From positions 1 to 64,000 of the forward strand of contig CBFDBQ010000001.1 of the NCBI GenBank assembly GCA_965603095.1: a stretch of 64,000 nt of DNA. The letters run 5' to 3'. The position numbers were made by a program, and so were the translations under genes. The stretch comes from DAOVVL01 sp965603095. Lineage in GTDB: Bacteria; Pseudomonadota; Alphaproteobacteria; Rhodospirillales; Magnetovibrionaceae. Under the pieces are notes generated by a model. It searched no databases. It was given only the letters and a program-made list of their open reading frames with translations, and was not told where the DNA came from. This document shows, in pieces, positions 7,585 to 14,933 of this stretch (position 1 is the first letter of the stretch; the number at the start of each line of letters is the position of its first letter).

Positions 7585-7902
7585 ATTAAGCCGAATCTTC
7601 CAGACAGACGATATTTTACCCGCCAAGAGGCGGCCAAGTGGCTTGGGCTGTCAGTCGATACCTTTGATGGCCTCGGGATTCCCTTTGTGGACTTTGGCCC
7701 CAGAAATCACAGATGGGACACGGTTGATATCATCGCATGGGCAGAGCAGAATAAAGTCTGCGACAGCGCCCGTGCATCCAAAGGTAAAAGGAGATACGGG
7801 CAAAAATGCGTATCTACAAAAGAGAAGGATCCCCAATGTGGTGGATCTCATGGACAGACCAGAACGGAAAGCGAAATCGCCGAAGTTCTGGAACTAAAAT
7901 AA
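7579..7902 (+). CDS. excisionase/AlpA-like small DNA-binding protein
   Basis: A 107-residue protein with an N-terminal helix-turn-helix resembling AlpA or phage excisionases: RYFTRQEAAKWLGLSVDTFD, then a beta wing with GPRNHRWDTVDIIAWAEQ. Such proteins bend DNA at attachment sites and set the direction of integrase action. It sits between the MerR-like gene and the integrase, which it overlaps by 97 bases in a different frame. The C-terminal 35 residues are basic and low in recognisable structure, probably as a by-product of that overlap. ATG 7579 is preferred to the upstream TTG at 7558. Confidence 0.65.
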   Translation: MSIKPNLPDRRYFTRQEAAKWLGLSVDTFDGLGIPFVDFGPRNHRWDTVDIIAWAEQNKVCDSARASKGKRRYGQKCVSTKEKDPQCGGSHGQTRTESEIAEVLELK

Positions 7903-8843
7903 AGCGAGAAGCAGAAGCTCTCGCGGCAACGTTAGTAAAGAAGGATTTTTTGGCCGAGCAATTAGGCATAACGCCTGATGTCGGTTTTAACGAAGCCCTT
8001 CTGCGTTACGCAAAAGTAAATAAGCGTGACCATCCAAAAGGCTTCATGCGGAGCACACGTTACCGTTTGGAGCATTTAAAAAAGTATTTTGGGGAATATA
8101 ATTTATCCCAAATTACGTTACGGGTTATTGAGGACTATATGGACATGCGGCTTGAAACCGTTAGCCACGCAACCGCACAAAAGGATGTTTCTATCCTTCG
8201 TGCAATATTGAACCGGGCATACCGGGAGGGACTTACTGATAAGACCCCTCGCATGCCTAAGTTCAAGCCAGTTAAGGCAAGGTGCAGGTGGTTAACAGCT
8301 GAGAAGGAGGCGCGACTTGTTGCAGCTTCGCCTGAGCATCTAAAGCCAATTGTTGTTTTCGCGGTTGAGACGGGTGGACGCTTGTCCGAAATACTCCGTC
8401 TTGATTGGCGGGATGTTAGTTTCCCCAATGACCGCTTTACCTTCAAGGACACCAAGAACGGTGAAGACAGGACAATCCGCCTGACTGATCGCGCAAGGGC
8501 CACACTAACGGCCATTGGCGTGAAGGATAGCGGGCCCGTTTTTACCTTTCGCGGCAAACCTATGAAGACCGTTAAGACGTCGTTTGAAAAGGCCCGCACA
8601 AAAGCGGGGCTTGAAGATGTTCGTTTCCATGATTTGCGTCATACTTTTGCATCCCGTCTTGTCCAAGGCGGGGTTCCGTTGTATGACGTGATGCACTTAA
8701 CGGGGCATAAATCTTTAGAGATGGTGCAGCGCTATTCGCACCTTGCCCCGGACTACCAAGACCGTGCCATAGTTGCCCTTAACGCATTTGGGCATACCGT
8801 GACACAATTTGACACAATTCCCCACAAGATCGGGGTACAATAG
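7806..8843 (+). CDS. tyrosine-type site-specific integrase
   Basis: A 345-residue phage-type integrase. The N terminus (MRIYKREGSPMWWISWTDQN) is the beta-strand arm-binding start typical of this family and fixes the start, although it overlaps the preceding gene. A SAM-like core-binding domain spans about residues 55-150. The catalytic domain shows the first arginine in ETGGRLSEILRLDW, the second H-x-x-R in HDLRHTFASRL, the histidine of LTGHKSLEMVQ and the nucleophile tyrosine in QRYSHL. The gene ends 26 bases before the intact tRNA-Arg, which marks that tRNA as its target. The last codons include the TGACACA arm-like repeat. Confidence 0.95.
   Translation: MRIYKREGSPMWWISWTDQNGKRNRRSSGTKIKREAEALAATLVKKDFLAEQLGITPDVGFNEALLRYAKVNKRDHPKGFMRSTRYRLEHLKKYFGEYNLSQITLRVIEDYMDMRLETVSHATAQKDVSILRAILNRAYREGLTDKTPRMPKFKPVKARCRWLTAEKEARLVAASPEHLKPIVVFAVETGGRLSEILRLDWRDVSFPNDRFTFKDTKNGEDRTIRLTDRARATLTAIGVKDSGPVFTFRGKPMKTVKTSFEKARTKAGLEDVRFHDLRHTFASRLVQGGVPLYDVMHLTGHKSLEMVQRYSHLAPDYQDRAIVALNAFGHTVTQFDTIPHKIGVQ
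8800..8816 (-). repeat. arm-like TGTGYCA pair within the integrase 3' end
   Basis: Two TGACACA copies (8800-8806 and 8810-8816), 10 bases apart, encode the integrase tail but match the paired motif at 740, 4880 and 10086. They sit about 85 bases before the crossover core in the intact tRNA, consistent with arm-type integrase sites. Confidence 0.45.
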
Positions 8844-8869
8844 GGACGTAAGTCCTTGATAAATAGGAT

Positions 8870-8946
<77 letters not shown>

Positions 8947-8976
8947 TTTCTTCGCAGGCTTCTGCGCTGGCTCGTA

Positions 8977-9780
8977 CTAGTCTTCGTGCTTTTCCGCCCA
9001 ATCACGGGCCATGCCTTGTGCTTTTTCTATTTCCTGCGAGGTCATTTTTTCCTCAATCTTATTCCGGTTTGTTTTTGCTTCCTCATCCCCTTGGGAAGCG
9101 GAAATATTCCACCACATATGTGCGATTACTTTGTTCTTTTCCACCCCTGTTCCGGTCTCATACATGTCGCCAAGATTATATTGGGCGTCCGAGTCACCTT
9201 GTTCTGCAGCAAGGCTGTACCACTTGAAGGCGGTCTTGGCATTTTTAGCAACCCCAGTTCCGTCTGCATACATAACACCCAGATTGTTTTGGGCGGCTGC
9301 ATCACCTTGTTTTGCGGCAAGGGTGTACCACTTGACGGCAGCTTTATCATCTTCGGCAACCCCAGTCCCCTCATCATACATAACAGCTAGATTGTTTTGG
9401 GCATCCGGGTCACCTTGTTCTGCGGCAAGGGTGTACCACTTGACTGCAATTTTATCATCTTCGGTAACCCCAGTCCCCTCATCATACATAGCACCTAGAT
9501 TGTTTTGGGCGGCTGCATCACCTTGTTTTGCGGCAAGGGTGTACCACTTGACGGCAGTTTTGAAATCTTGAGGAACGCCGTCGCCAAAGTCGTACATCAC
9601 GCCCATCAAATATTGGGCTTCGGCATCACCTTTTTTTGCAAGAGGTCTAAATTCTTTCAATGCGGTTGCAAAATCGCCATTTTCCGCAGCCCTAATTCCC
9701 TTTTGGAGATCAGCAGAAAACGCTGGGTTTCCAACCAGCAGGGTCAATAGCAAAAATGGAATGGCGAAAAGTTGCTTCAA
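8977..9780 (-). CDS. exported Sel1-repeat protein
   Basis: A 267-residue protein with a cleavable signal peptide (hydrophobic residues 6-20, ending NPAFSA) followed by about six Sel1-like repeats of 36 residues, for example AQNNLGAMYDEGTGV then KWYTLAAEQGD. Sel1 repeats are TPR-like helical pairs used as protein-binding scaffolds, often in envelope stress or host-interaction settings. The repeats are built from DNA units of exactly 108 bases that remain nearly identical, so the array has expanded recently. The last repeat is more diverged (MWWNISASQGD), followed by a charged tail. It lies between the intact tRNA and the 3' half-tRNA, and may be cargo of a second small insertion. Periplasmic location is inferred. 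Confidence 0.9.
   Translation of the reverse strand: MKQLFAIPFLLLTLLVGNPAFSADLQKGIRAAENGDFATALKEFRPLAKKGDAEAQYLMGVMYDFGDGVPQDFKTAVKWYTLAAKQGDAAAQNNLGAMYDEGTGVTEDDKIAVKWYTLAAEQGDPDAQNNLAVMYDEGTGVAEDDKAAVKWYTLAAKQGDAAAQNNLGVMYADGTGVAKNAKTAFKWYSLAAEQGDSDAQYNLGDMYETGTGVEKNKVIAHMWWNISASQGDEEAKTNRNKIEEKMTSQEIEKAQGMARDWAEKHED
9195..9626. repeat. 108-bp tandem repeat inside the Sel1 gene
   Basis: The landmark CACCTTGTT (or CACCTTTTT) recurs at 9195, 9303, 9411, 9519 and 9627, exactly 108 bases apart, with long nearly identical stretches between. Units at 9303 and 9519 are more alike than neighbours, suggesting a two-unit duplication. Confidence 0.85.
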
Positions 9781-9841
9781 GACACAATTCCCTCGTGAAA
9801 AACACTGAGCATTATAACAGAAATAGTGTCAGGTTTGAAGT

Positions 9842-9985
9842 TCATATATAAGCAATATTTCTTTCAAGGTTCTGCTCAGCTCTAGCCTTACGTGCCTCGA
9901 CCATACGCACCTGTTTTTCCTAGTACCAGACACAAACACTGCTGCCGATAATAAGGGTGGCCCCGGTCAGCCCATTGATAATGTC
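9842..9985 (-). pseudogene. C-terminal remnant of an EamA/DMT-type transporter
   Basis: Translated on the minus strand this stretch reads like the last membrane helix and tail of a drug/metabolite-transporter protein (GLTGATLIIGSSVCVWY, stop, EKQVRMVEARKARAEQ, then a final stop). An in-frame TAG falls where such proteins usually have a YRE-type motif. No upstream part of the gene is present. This is a decayed fragment, probably of chromosomal origin and cut off by insertion of repeats or the element. The identification rests on residue pattern only. Confidence 0.4.
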
Positions 9986-10053
9986 CTCTTTGGGTCATAA
10001 GCAGACCTAAACACCAGTCGCAAAAATAATCTGCAATTCACTTGGAAGCAGAC
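9981..10053. repeat. REP-like palindromic repeats, copies 2 and 3
   Basis: CTCTTTGGGTCATAAGCAGAC (within 9981-10011) matches copy 1 at 461-490 around TGGGTCAT and GCAGAC. A weaker copy follows at 10029-10053, where ATCTGCAATT and GGAAGCAGACAG keep the outer arms but lose the centre. Short peptides read through these repeats are spurious. Confidence 0.5.
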
Positions 10054-10085
10054 AGAAAACAGTCCGTCGCTGTGTTTGCTACCAC

Positions 10086-10103
10086 TGTGCCAAAACTGTG
10101 CCA
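10086..10103 (+). repeat. arm-like TGTGYCA pair near the right tRNA fragment
   Basis: TGTGCCA (10086-10092) and TGTGCCA (10097-10103) are 11 bases apart and followed by CG, lying about 105 bases before the right core at 10206. Together with the left set at 740 on the opposite strand this gives inverted arms at the two ends of the composite element. Confidence 0.5.
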
Positions 10104-10205
10104 CGCCCATTCGGTTTAGTTCTGTTTTAACCCGCATTATTCGGAAAAGTGTACAACAGCGCCCGAACAACGCATTGGTTTAACTTGCATTTAATTCTAA
10201 CGGGC

Positions 10206-10253
10206 GCCCTCCGAAGGCAGAGGTCACAGGTTCGAATCGTGTCGGGTGCACCA
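10206..10253 (+). pseudogene. 3' half of tRNA-Arg(CCG), attachment-site remnant
   Basis: These 48 bases match positions 8899-8946 of the intact tRNA from GCCCTCCGAA through CCA, with one substitution (CACAGG for CACACG) that creates a G-G mismatch in the T stem. No 5' half precedes it. It is the displaced 3' part of the tRNA target, free to drift. Together with 594-632 it marks the outer borders of the composite insertion. Confidence 0.85.
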
Positions 10254-10280
10254 TTTTCTTCACCTAACACTTGTGTTGGT

Positions 10281-10988
10281 TTATGCGCTGGCGTGCAGTT
10301 CCCGCAATCTTTCCAAGGTTAGGCCATCGTAGGTTGAAAGCTCGGCCAACGCGCCTGCAAAATCTTGGCCCTGAGTATAATCGTTGGTTACAATAAACAC
10401 TGGAATATTTGCGGCCATTGCCGCCACTAGCCCGTTGCGGGAATCTTCTAATGCTAATGCCTCGCCCGGCGCTAGCCCAATTTGTTCAAGCACCCAGTCG
10501 TAAACATCAGGCTCCGGCTTTAACACCGGAACCTTGCCGCCATCGCCAATTACTTCGAACCAACCCAACGCATCATCGCCTAAATTAACCCTTATAAGCG
10601 TTTCGACGTTTATGGGTGTGGTAGTAGTGGCAATGGATATGGCCATACCTTGGCCCCGAGCTTGCTGAATAAGTTTTTCAATACCGGGGCGCAGGGGCAC
10701 CTGCCCGCCTTTAAGGCGGTTTATAAAAAATTCGGTTTTGCTGGCGTGTAATTCTGGAATAAGGATTTCCAGATCTGACCTGGATAAGGCCGCATCATTT
10801 GTTTTTTCAAGAAAAAACCTTATGCGTTGTTTCCCGCCAGTTACTGCTAACAATTCCTTGTAAAGTGGCCTATCCCATACCCAGTCAAAGCCAGCGCTTT
10901 CAAAAGCATCATTAAACGCCAGCCTGTGGGCATCTTCGGTATCGGCCAAGGTGCCATCAACATCAAAAATTAGTGATTTAAGTTCCAT
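10281..10988 (-). CDS. cbbY: CbbY-like HAD phosphatase
   Basis: A 235-residue haloacid-dehalogenase-superfamily hydrolase. Motif I is FDVDGTLADTE (residues 8-18) with both catalytic aspartates. A helical cap follows with WDRPLYKELLAVTGGKQRI, close to CbbY proteins. Motif II is the SIATTTT region, the motif III lysine is in KPEPDVY, and motif IV is in ALEDSRNG. CbbY proteins remove phosphate from xylulose 1,5-bisphosphate, a misfire product inhibiting Rubisco. No Calvin-cycle genes are visible here, so the substrate in this organism is uncertain. It starts the resident chromosome right of the tRNA fragment. Confidence 0.82.
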   Translation of the reverse strand: MELKSLIFDVDGTLADTEDAHRLAFNDAFESAGFDWVWDRPLYKELLAVTGGKQRIRFFLEKTNDAALSRSDLEILIPELHASKTEFFINRLKGGQVPLRPGIEKLIQQARGQGMAISIATTTTPINVETLIRVNLGDDALGWFEVIGDGGKVPVLKPEPDVYDWVLEQIGLAPGEALALEDSRNGLVAAMAANIPVFIVTNDYTQGQDFAGALAELSTYDGLTLERLRELHASA

Positions 10989-11107
10989 TGTATAATCCAG
11001 ACCTTCATTTTAGCATCTATTACGGGTAATCTATTCATCAGGGCATATATATACAATCTACTTTCATATATTATTTTAGCCGACTACCAAATTGGAACTT
11101 AATAAAA

Positions 11108-11584
11108 ATGACCCACCTTTTGCAGGAAGTAAAAGAAGAACTGGATTGGGCGGCAAGAGAGCTGGCCGAGGTTGAGGGCCAGTTTATTGAGCTTGAAAAA
11201 GATCTTCGTGCCAAACTTGAAGGCGATGGCGAAACTAATGCGGCCGAAATTGCGCGCCTGACCGAAGATCAAAAAAAATCTCTAAACATAAATGAATTGC
11301 ATTCAATTCTAAGCCGGGCCGCACGACGCTTCAGCCTGCTAGCCCACGTTTTTGAAATTGGCGCCGCCAATACAAAAATTGAAAATATTGTTTCAGAATT
11401 AATGGATGGTCTAGTGTTTCGCCAATCCGATGCCAGCCACGGTGCCGACGGCCCCATATTACAACTGGCTGAGGCATTACAATATTATTTCCACGTTTGT
11501 TTTGATGACGAGGGTGATGAAAAAATTCGTGATGCATGGATGGAAGTGCAGGGTATTTTACATAAGCTTGGACGCAAACTATAA
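11108..11584 (+). CDS. hypothetical acidic helical protein
   Basis: I do not recognise this 158-residue protein. It is acidic and predicted mostly helical, with an early coiled-coil-like stretch (residues 5-40, LDWAARELAEVEGQFIELEK). It has no signal peptide or membrane segment, so it is probably cytosolic. It is the only plus-strand gene between two minus-strand groups and ends one base before the stop of the convergent peptidase gene. No function is assigned. Confidence 0.75.
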   Translation: MTHLLQEVKEELDWAARELAEVEGQFIELEKDLRAKLEGDGETNAAEIARLTEDQKKSLNINELHSILSRAARRFSLLAHVFEIGAANTKIENIVSELMDGLVFRQSDASHGADGPILQLAEALQYYFHVCFDDEGDEKIRDAWMEVQGILHKLGRKL

Positions 11585-12280
11585 TTAGCCAAAGCTATGG
11601 AGAGTTTTTCCTTTTTCTTCCAGCCATCTATGCGCACTAGTCATATCCAAGGCTAGCTTTTTTGTAAGTTCCCAAAAATCTTTGTTGTGGTTGTGGTGGG
11701 TTAAATGCGCGACCTCATGGGCAACAAGATAATCAAGCACATATTCAGGTGCCATAATCAAACGCCAACTAAAATTAAGATTTCCGGTTGGCCCGCACGA
11801 CCCCCAGCGCGAACGGGTATCGCGCAAGGTTATACGCCCGGCTTTTTTATCAATTGCATTTGTTTTTTCCGTTACTAACGATGTTATTTCTTTGCGAGCA
11901 TTTTTTTTCAGCCAATCTTTCAGGCGCCGGGTCAGATGTTCGGGTTTTCCCCCAACTAATATCTCACCATTAACAGCGGTTATGCCAATGGTCGCCAGAT
12001 TATGATGAATTATATGTTTCGACCCACGATAAGGAATTGTATTACCCTGAACAAACGGTATGCGTTTGGGGTGACTGTTAAGACCATCTAAAATCCACCC
12101 GGCTTTATCATTTGCCATTTTCAATGCTTCGCGAATGGTAGCGCGCGTAGGTATTGTTATAACCGCGCCTTCGCCAGCGGCATCAATACGCAATATCAGG
12201 TGACGGGCGCGAGGATGACGGCGAATTTTTAATGCAATTTCGCGCCCGGCAATTTCAACTGTATGGTTTTTTGCGTTCAT
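11585..12280 (-). CDS. YgjP-like (DUF45) zinc metallopeptidase
   Basis: A 231-residue protein of the YgjP/DUF45 family. The C-terminal half carries the zinc motif HEVAH in YLVAHEVAHLTHHNHNKDFW, preceded by the family hallmark RDTRSRWGSCGPTGNLNFSW. Members are predicted cytosolic metallopeptidases with no well-established substrate; length is normal. The gene is 9 bases downstream of the YcgN-like gene on the same strand, so co-transcription is likely. Confidence 0.88.
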   Translation of the reverse strand: MNAKNHTVEIAGREIALKIRRHPRARHLILRIDAAGEGAVITIPTRATIREALKMANDKAGWILDGLNSHPKRIPFVQGNTIPYRGSKHIIHHNLATIGITAVNGEILVGGKPEHLTRRLKDWLKKNARKEITSLVTEKTNAIDKKAGRITLRDTRSRWGSCGPTGNLNFSWRLIMAPEYVLDYLVAHEVAHLTHHNHNKDFWELTKKLALDMTSAHRWLEEKGKTLHSFG

Positions 12281-12289
12281 TGTTCAAAT

Positions 12290-12742
12290 CTACTCTGGCC
12301 AATCGACAATATATTTTTCAAGATCATTCGCATCTTTGGCTGTGACCGCGCGGTCTTTTATTGTTATGCCGGCATCAATTGCTGAATTTTTATTTTTTGT
12401 TATCAGCGGATGCCACTGGGGTAAATCCTTTCCTTCGGACAACAAACGATAGGCACAAGTAGATGGCATCCATTTAAGTTCAGAAATATTTTTAGGGTCT
12501 AGCTGAATACAATCATCCATATGTTGATGGCGCATTTCGTATTTAGCACAGCGACATGTTTTAAGGTCAAGCAAGCTACACGCAACCGAGGTATAGCTTA
12601 TCTCGCCAGTCGCTTCATCTTCCAGTTTTTCAAGGCAGCATTTACCGCAACCATCGCAAAGGGATTCCCATTCCTTTGCCGACATATCGGCAAGGTTTTT
12701 TGCTTTCCAGAATGGCTGGTCTTCTTTTTTGTCTGAATTCAT
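12290..12742 (-). CDS. YcgN-family cysteine-cluster protein (UPF0260)
   Basis: This 150-residue protein matches the YcgN/UPF0260 family: PFWKAKNLADMSAKEWESLC near the start, the cluster CDGCGKCC at about residues 30-37, further cysteines in ACSLLDLKTCRCAKY and in DDCIQL, and PSTCAYRLL. The conserved cysteines probably bind a metal or Fe-S centre. Function is not established. It is followed closely by the YgjP-like peptidase. Confidence 0.9.
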   Translation of the reverse strand: MNSDKKEDQPFWKAKNLADMSAKEWESLCDGCGKCCLEKLEDEATGEISYTSVACSLLDLKTCRCAKYEMRHQHMDDCIQLDPKNISELKWMPSTCAYRLLSEGKDLPQWHPLITKNKNSAIDAGITIKDRAVTAKDANDLEKYIVDWPE

Positions 12743-12804
12743 ATGTAAAAATAGCCCAAAGGCGGTAAAGAAATTATTGTCAATTTCACTTATTTACACG
12801 CAAA

Positions 12805-14154
12805 CTATTTAGTTTCACGGTCAATAAGGTGAACAAACGAACCAAATACATTGCCGGAAACCTGCCCAACTTTGCCCAGTTTTGTTCCATCTGCGCTTTC
12901 AACATCAAACAAGGCATCGCCCGGCCCTTCGCTGGTGATGGTGGCATAATGAAATTCATGTCCGCGCAAAACGCCGCGAACCTTGCCCAGCGGGGTTTCG
13001 GCACAAAGGGTAGCACGACGATAGCCAAGGCTAAGCTTACGCTTTTCAAATGATGTACCAAGTTGCAGAAGCCCGGCCATGGCATGGGTGGTGCCATCGG
13101 CGTCAATCATGCCCCGACCAAGAACCATATAGCCACCGCATTCACCATATATTGCTGACCCTCGCGTAGCTGCTTCACGCAGGCCTTGCATAAAACGATC
13201 CGCACTGGAAAGGCGCCAAACATGAAGTTCAGGATAACCGCCAGGCAAATATATGGCGTCTGCATCGGGCGGTGGAGCGGCATCATCTAATGGTGAAAAA
13301 AATTCAATTTCTGCTCCTTGGGCGCGCCACCCTTCAAGAACAAGCGGATAAGAAAAAGTAAATGCCTCATCGCGGGCAACTGCAATTTTTTGACCCAATG
13401 GACGTAACGGAGCAAGATTTTCAGCAGAAATTTTCTCATTGTTCCACACGCTTGCAATATCAAGCAATGCTTTAACATCCACATGATAACCAATGGCTCG
13501 GGCCGCACGCACCATAAACGCATCAAGCTGGGTATGTTCCATGGCTTGTATTAAACCAAGGTGGCGAGAATGCAGTTCAAGGTTGCTATCATTTGGCACC
13601 ATACCCAAAACTGGAATTTCAGGCATTGTTTCTTTCATAGCCGCCCGCAATACTGCTTCGTGGCGTTCGCTTCCAACTTTGTTAAAAACAACACCTGCTA
13701 ATTTTGTTTTTTTGCGAAAACTGTTAAATCCATTTACCACCGCAGCAGCCGATGCGCCCTGTCTGCTAACATCAACAACCAATATAATGGGCCAGCCAGT
13801 TAATTGAGCAACATCGGCGGTTGATCCGCTATCAAGTGTTGCGCCATCAAACAGGCCCATAACACCTTCGCAAATTATTAATTCTGCATCTTGGCAGGCA
13901 GAGTTGGCGGCGGCAGAAATTGTTTCTGGCCGCATGGCCCAAGGATCAATGTTAAGGCTGCCTTCATTGGCACGACCTACCGCATGGGCATGGAACGATG
14001 GATCAATATAATCTGGCCCAACTTTAAGTGGCGCAACATTAATGCCCTCGCGCGAAAGGTGGGCAAGTAACCCCAATGTCAAAACGGTTTTGCCGCTACC
14101 CGATGAGGTGGCGGCTATTATTATTCCCTTTTGACCATTTTTTTGATCGCTCAC
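12805..14154 (-). CDS. cobB: cobyrinate a,c-diamide synthase
   Basis: CobB/CbiA amidates the a and c side chains of the corrin ring using glutamine and ATP. The 449-residue protein has the N-terminal ATP-binding domain (SSGSGKTVLTLGLL, then PLKVGPDYIDPSFH and CEGVMGLFDG) and a C-terminal class I amidotransferase domain with the nucleophile cysteine in YGECGGYMVLG, YLPGGYPELH, and a catalytic histidine in GHEFHYAT. Length is standard. It lies 5 bases from the SCO1 gene on the same strand, at the left end of the B12 locus. It accepts either cobyrinate (early-cobalt route) or hydrogenobyrinate (late route), and the neighbours point to the former. Confidence 0.95.
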   Translation of the reverse strand: MSDQKNGQKGIIIAATSSGSGKTVLTLGLLAHLSREGINVAPLKVGPDYIDPSFHAHAVGRANEGSLNIDPWAMRPETISAAANSACQDAELIICEGVMGLFDGATLDSGSTADVAQLTGWPIILVVDVSRQGASAAAVVNGFNSFRKKTKLAGVVFNKVGSERHEAVLRAAMKETMPEIPVLGMVPNDSNLELHSRHLGLIQAMEHTQLDAFMVRAARAIGYHVDVKALLDIASVWNNEKISAENLAPLRPLGQKIAVARDEAFTFSYPLVLEGWRAQGAEIEFFSPLDDAAPPPDADAIYLPGGYPELHVWRLSSADRFMQGLREAATRGSAIYGECGGYMVLGRGMIDADGTTHAMAGLLQLGTSFEKRKLSLGYRRATLCAETPLGKVRGVLRGHEFHYATITSEGPGDALFDVESADGTKLGKVGQVSGNVFGSFVHLIDRETK

Positions 14155-14159
14155 TTATT

Positions 14160-14780
14160 TTATTCCTCTAAAAAGATATTTTTTAGACTTTTTGCCATAT
14201 CCGCAGCGGGGGTGGCGTGGCGATATGCTGTTATAAATTGCCCATCAGGACCAACAACATATGTATATGAGGTGTGATCAACTGGATAATCGCCATCAGC
14301 ATCAACCTCGCCCTTAGAAAAATATGCTTTATACGACTTGGCCACGGATTTTAACGTATCCAACGAACCGGTAAGCCCGATCAAGCGTTCATGAAAATGC
14401 GTAACATATTCACCAACGATGGCGGGGGTGTCACGCTCAGGGTCAACGCTAATAAATATAGGCACAACTTTATTTACTTCTTCCGGGCTAAGCAAATCAA
14501 GGGTGGCCGCTATTTCACCCAATGAAGTTGGGCAAACATCAGGGCAAAATGTATAACCAAAATACAAAACCATATATTTGCCGCGAAAATCCATATCGCT
14601 AACCGCTTTTCCGCTACCGTCAACCAGCTGAAAAGGCCCACCAATGTTTGCCTTGCCTTGGGTCGTTCTTTGCTGGGAATTATCTGCAGGCATAAAACCA
14701 CGACCGAGCGTGACAAATACTATGGCGGCAACGCCAAGTACTACAATAATTGCGAAAAATAGACGACGGGACATGGACAT
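14160..14780 (-). CDS. SCO1/SenC-family copper chaperone
   Basis: SCO proteins deliver copper to cytochrome c oxidase or act as thiol oxidoreductases in the periplasm. This 206-residue protein has an N-terminal membrane anchor (about residues 5-24), the copper motif C-x3-C in GYTFCPDVCPTS, and the distal histidine in YPVDHTSYTYVVGPDG. I start at 14780, where AAAGGTAAA precedes ATG, rather than at the longer frame beginning 14822. It lies between cobB and cbiD without an obvious functional link to B12. No cytochrome oxidase genes are seen nearby. Confidence 0.9.
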   Translation of the reverse strand: MSMSRRLFFAIIVVLGVAAIVFVTLGRGFMPADNSQQRTTQGKANIGGPFQLVDGSGKAVSDMDFRGKYMVLYFGYTFCPDVCPTSLGEIAATLDLLSPEEVNKVVPIFISVDPERDTPAIVGEYVTHFHERLIGLTGSLDTLKSVAKSYKAYFSKGEVDADGDYPVDHTSYTYVVGPDGQFITAYRHATPAADMAKSLKNIFLEE

Positions 14781-14850
14781 TTTACCTTTTTTATATGTTT
14801 GGGTGCATCTGGAATGTGACAATATAGCCCTCTATCCTTGGGGGCAATGA

Positions 14851-14890
14851 TAAGCTGAAGTAAGCTGAGCTAAGGTGCTGTAAGCTGGCT
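14851..14890. repeat. four 10-bp phased repeats upstream of cbiD
   Basis: TAAGCTGAAG, TAAGCTGAGC, TAAGGTGCTG and TAAGCTGGCT follow each other without gaps. The 10-base period places each TAAGCTG on the same helix face. The array lies between the divergent SCO1 gene (start 14780) and cbiD (start 14934). It may be an operator, or a slipped-strand repeat without function. Confidence 0.6.
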
Positions 14891-14933
14891 TTGCCAACTG
14901 GTCTTAATCGTGAACTTGCACTAGGTTTAGGCC

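Noticed and set aside
9195..9626. Regularly spaced repeats that could suggest a CRISPR array
   Set aside because: The 108-base period is in frame and encodes Sel1 repeats of 36 residues; there are no short repeats with variable spacers and no cas genes.
9967..10170. Minus-strand frame containing RSAYDPKRTLSMG
   Set aside because: It is produced by the REP-like palindrome; peptides of this kind are recurrent artefacts of intergenic repeats.
10206..10253. A second functional tRNA-Arg
   Set aside because: The 5' half is missing and the T stem has a G-G mismatch.
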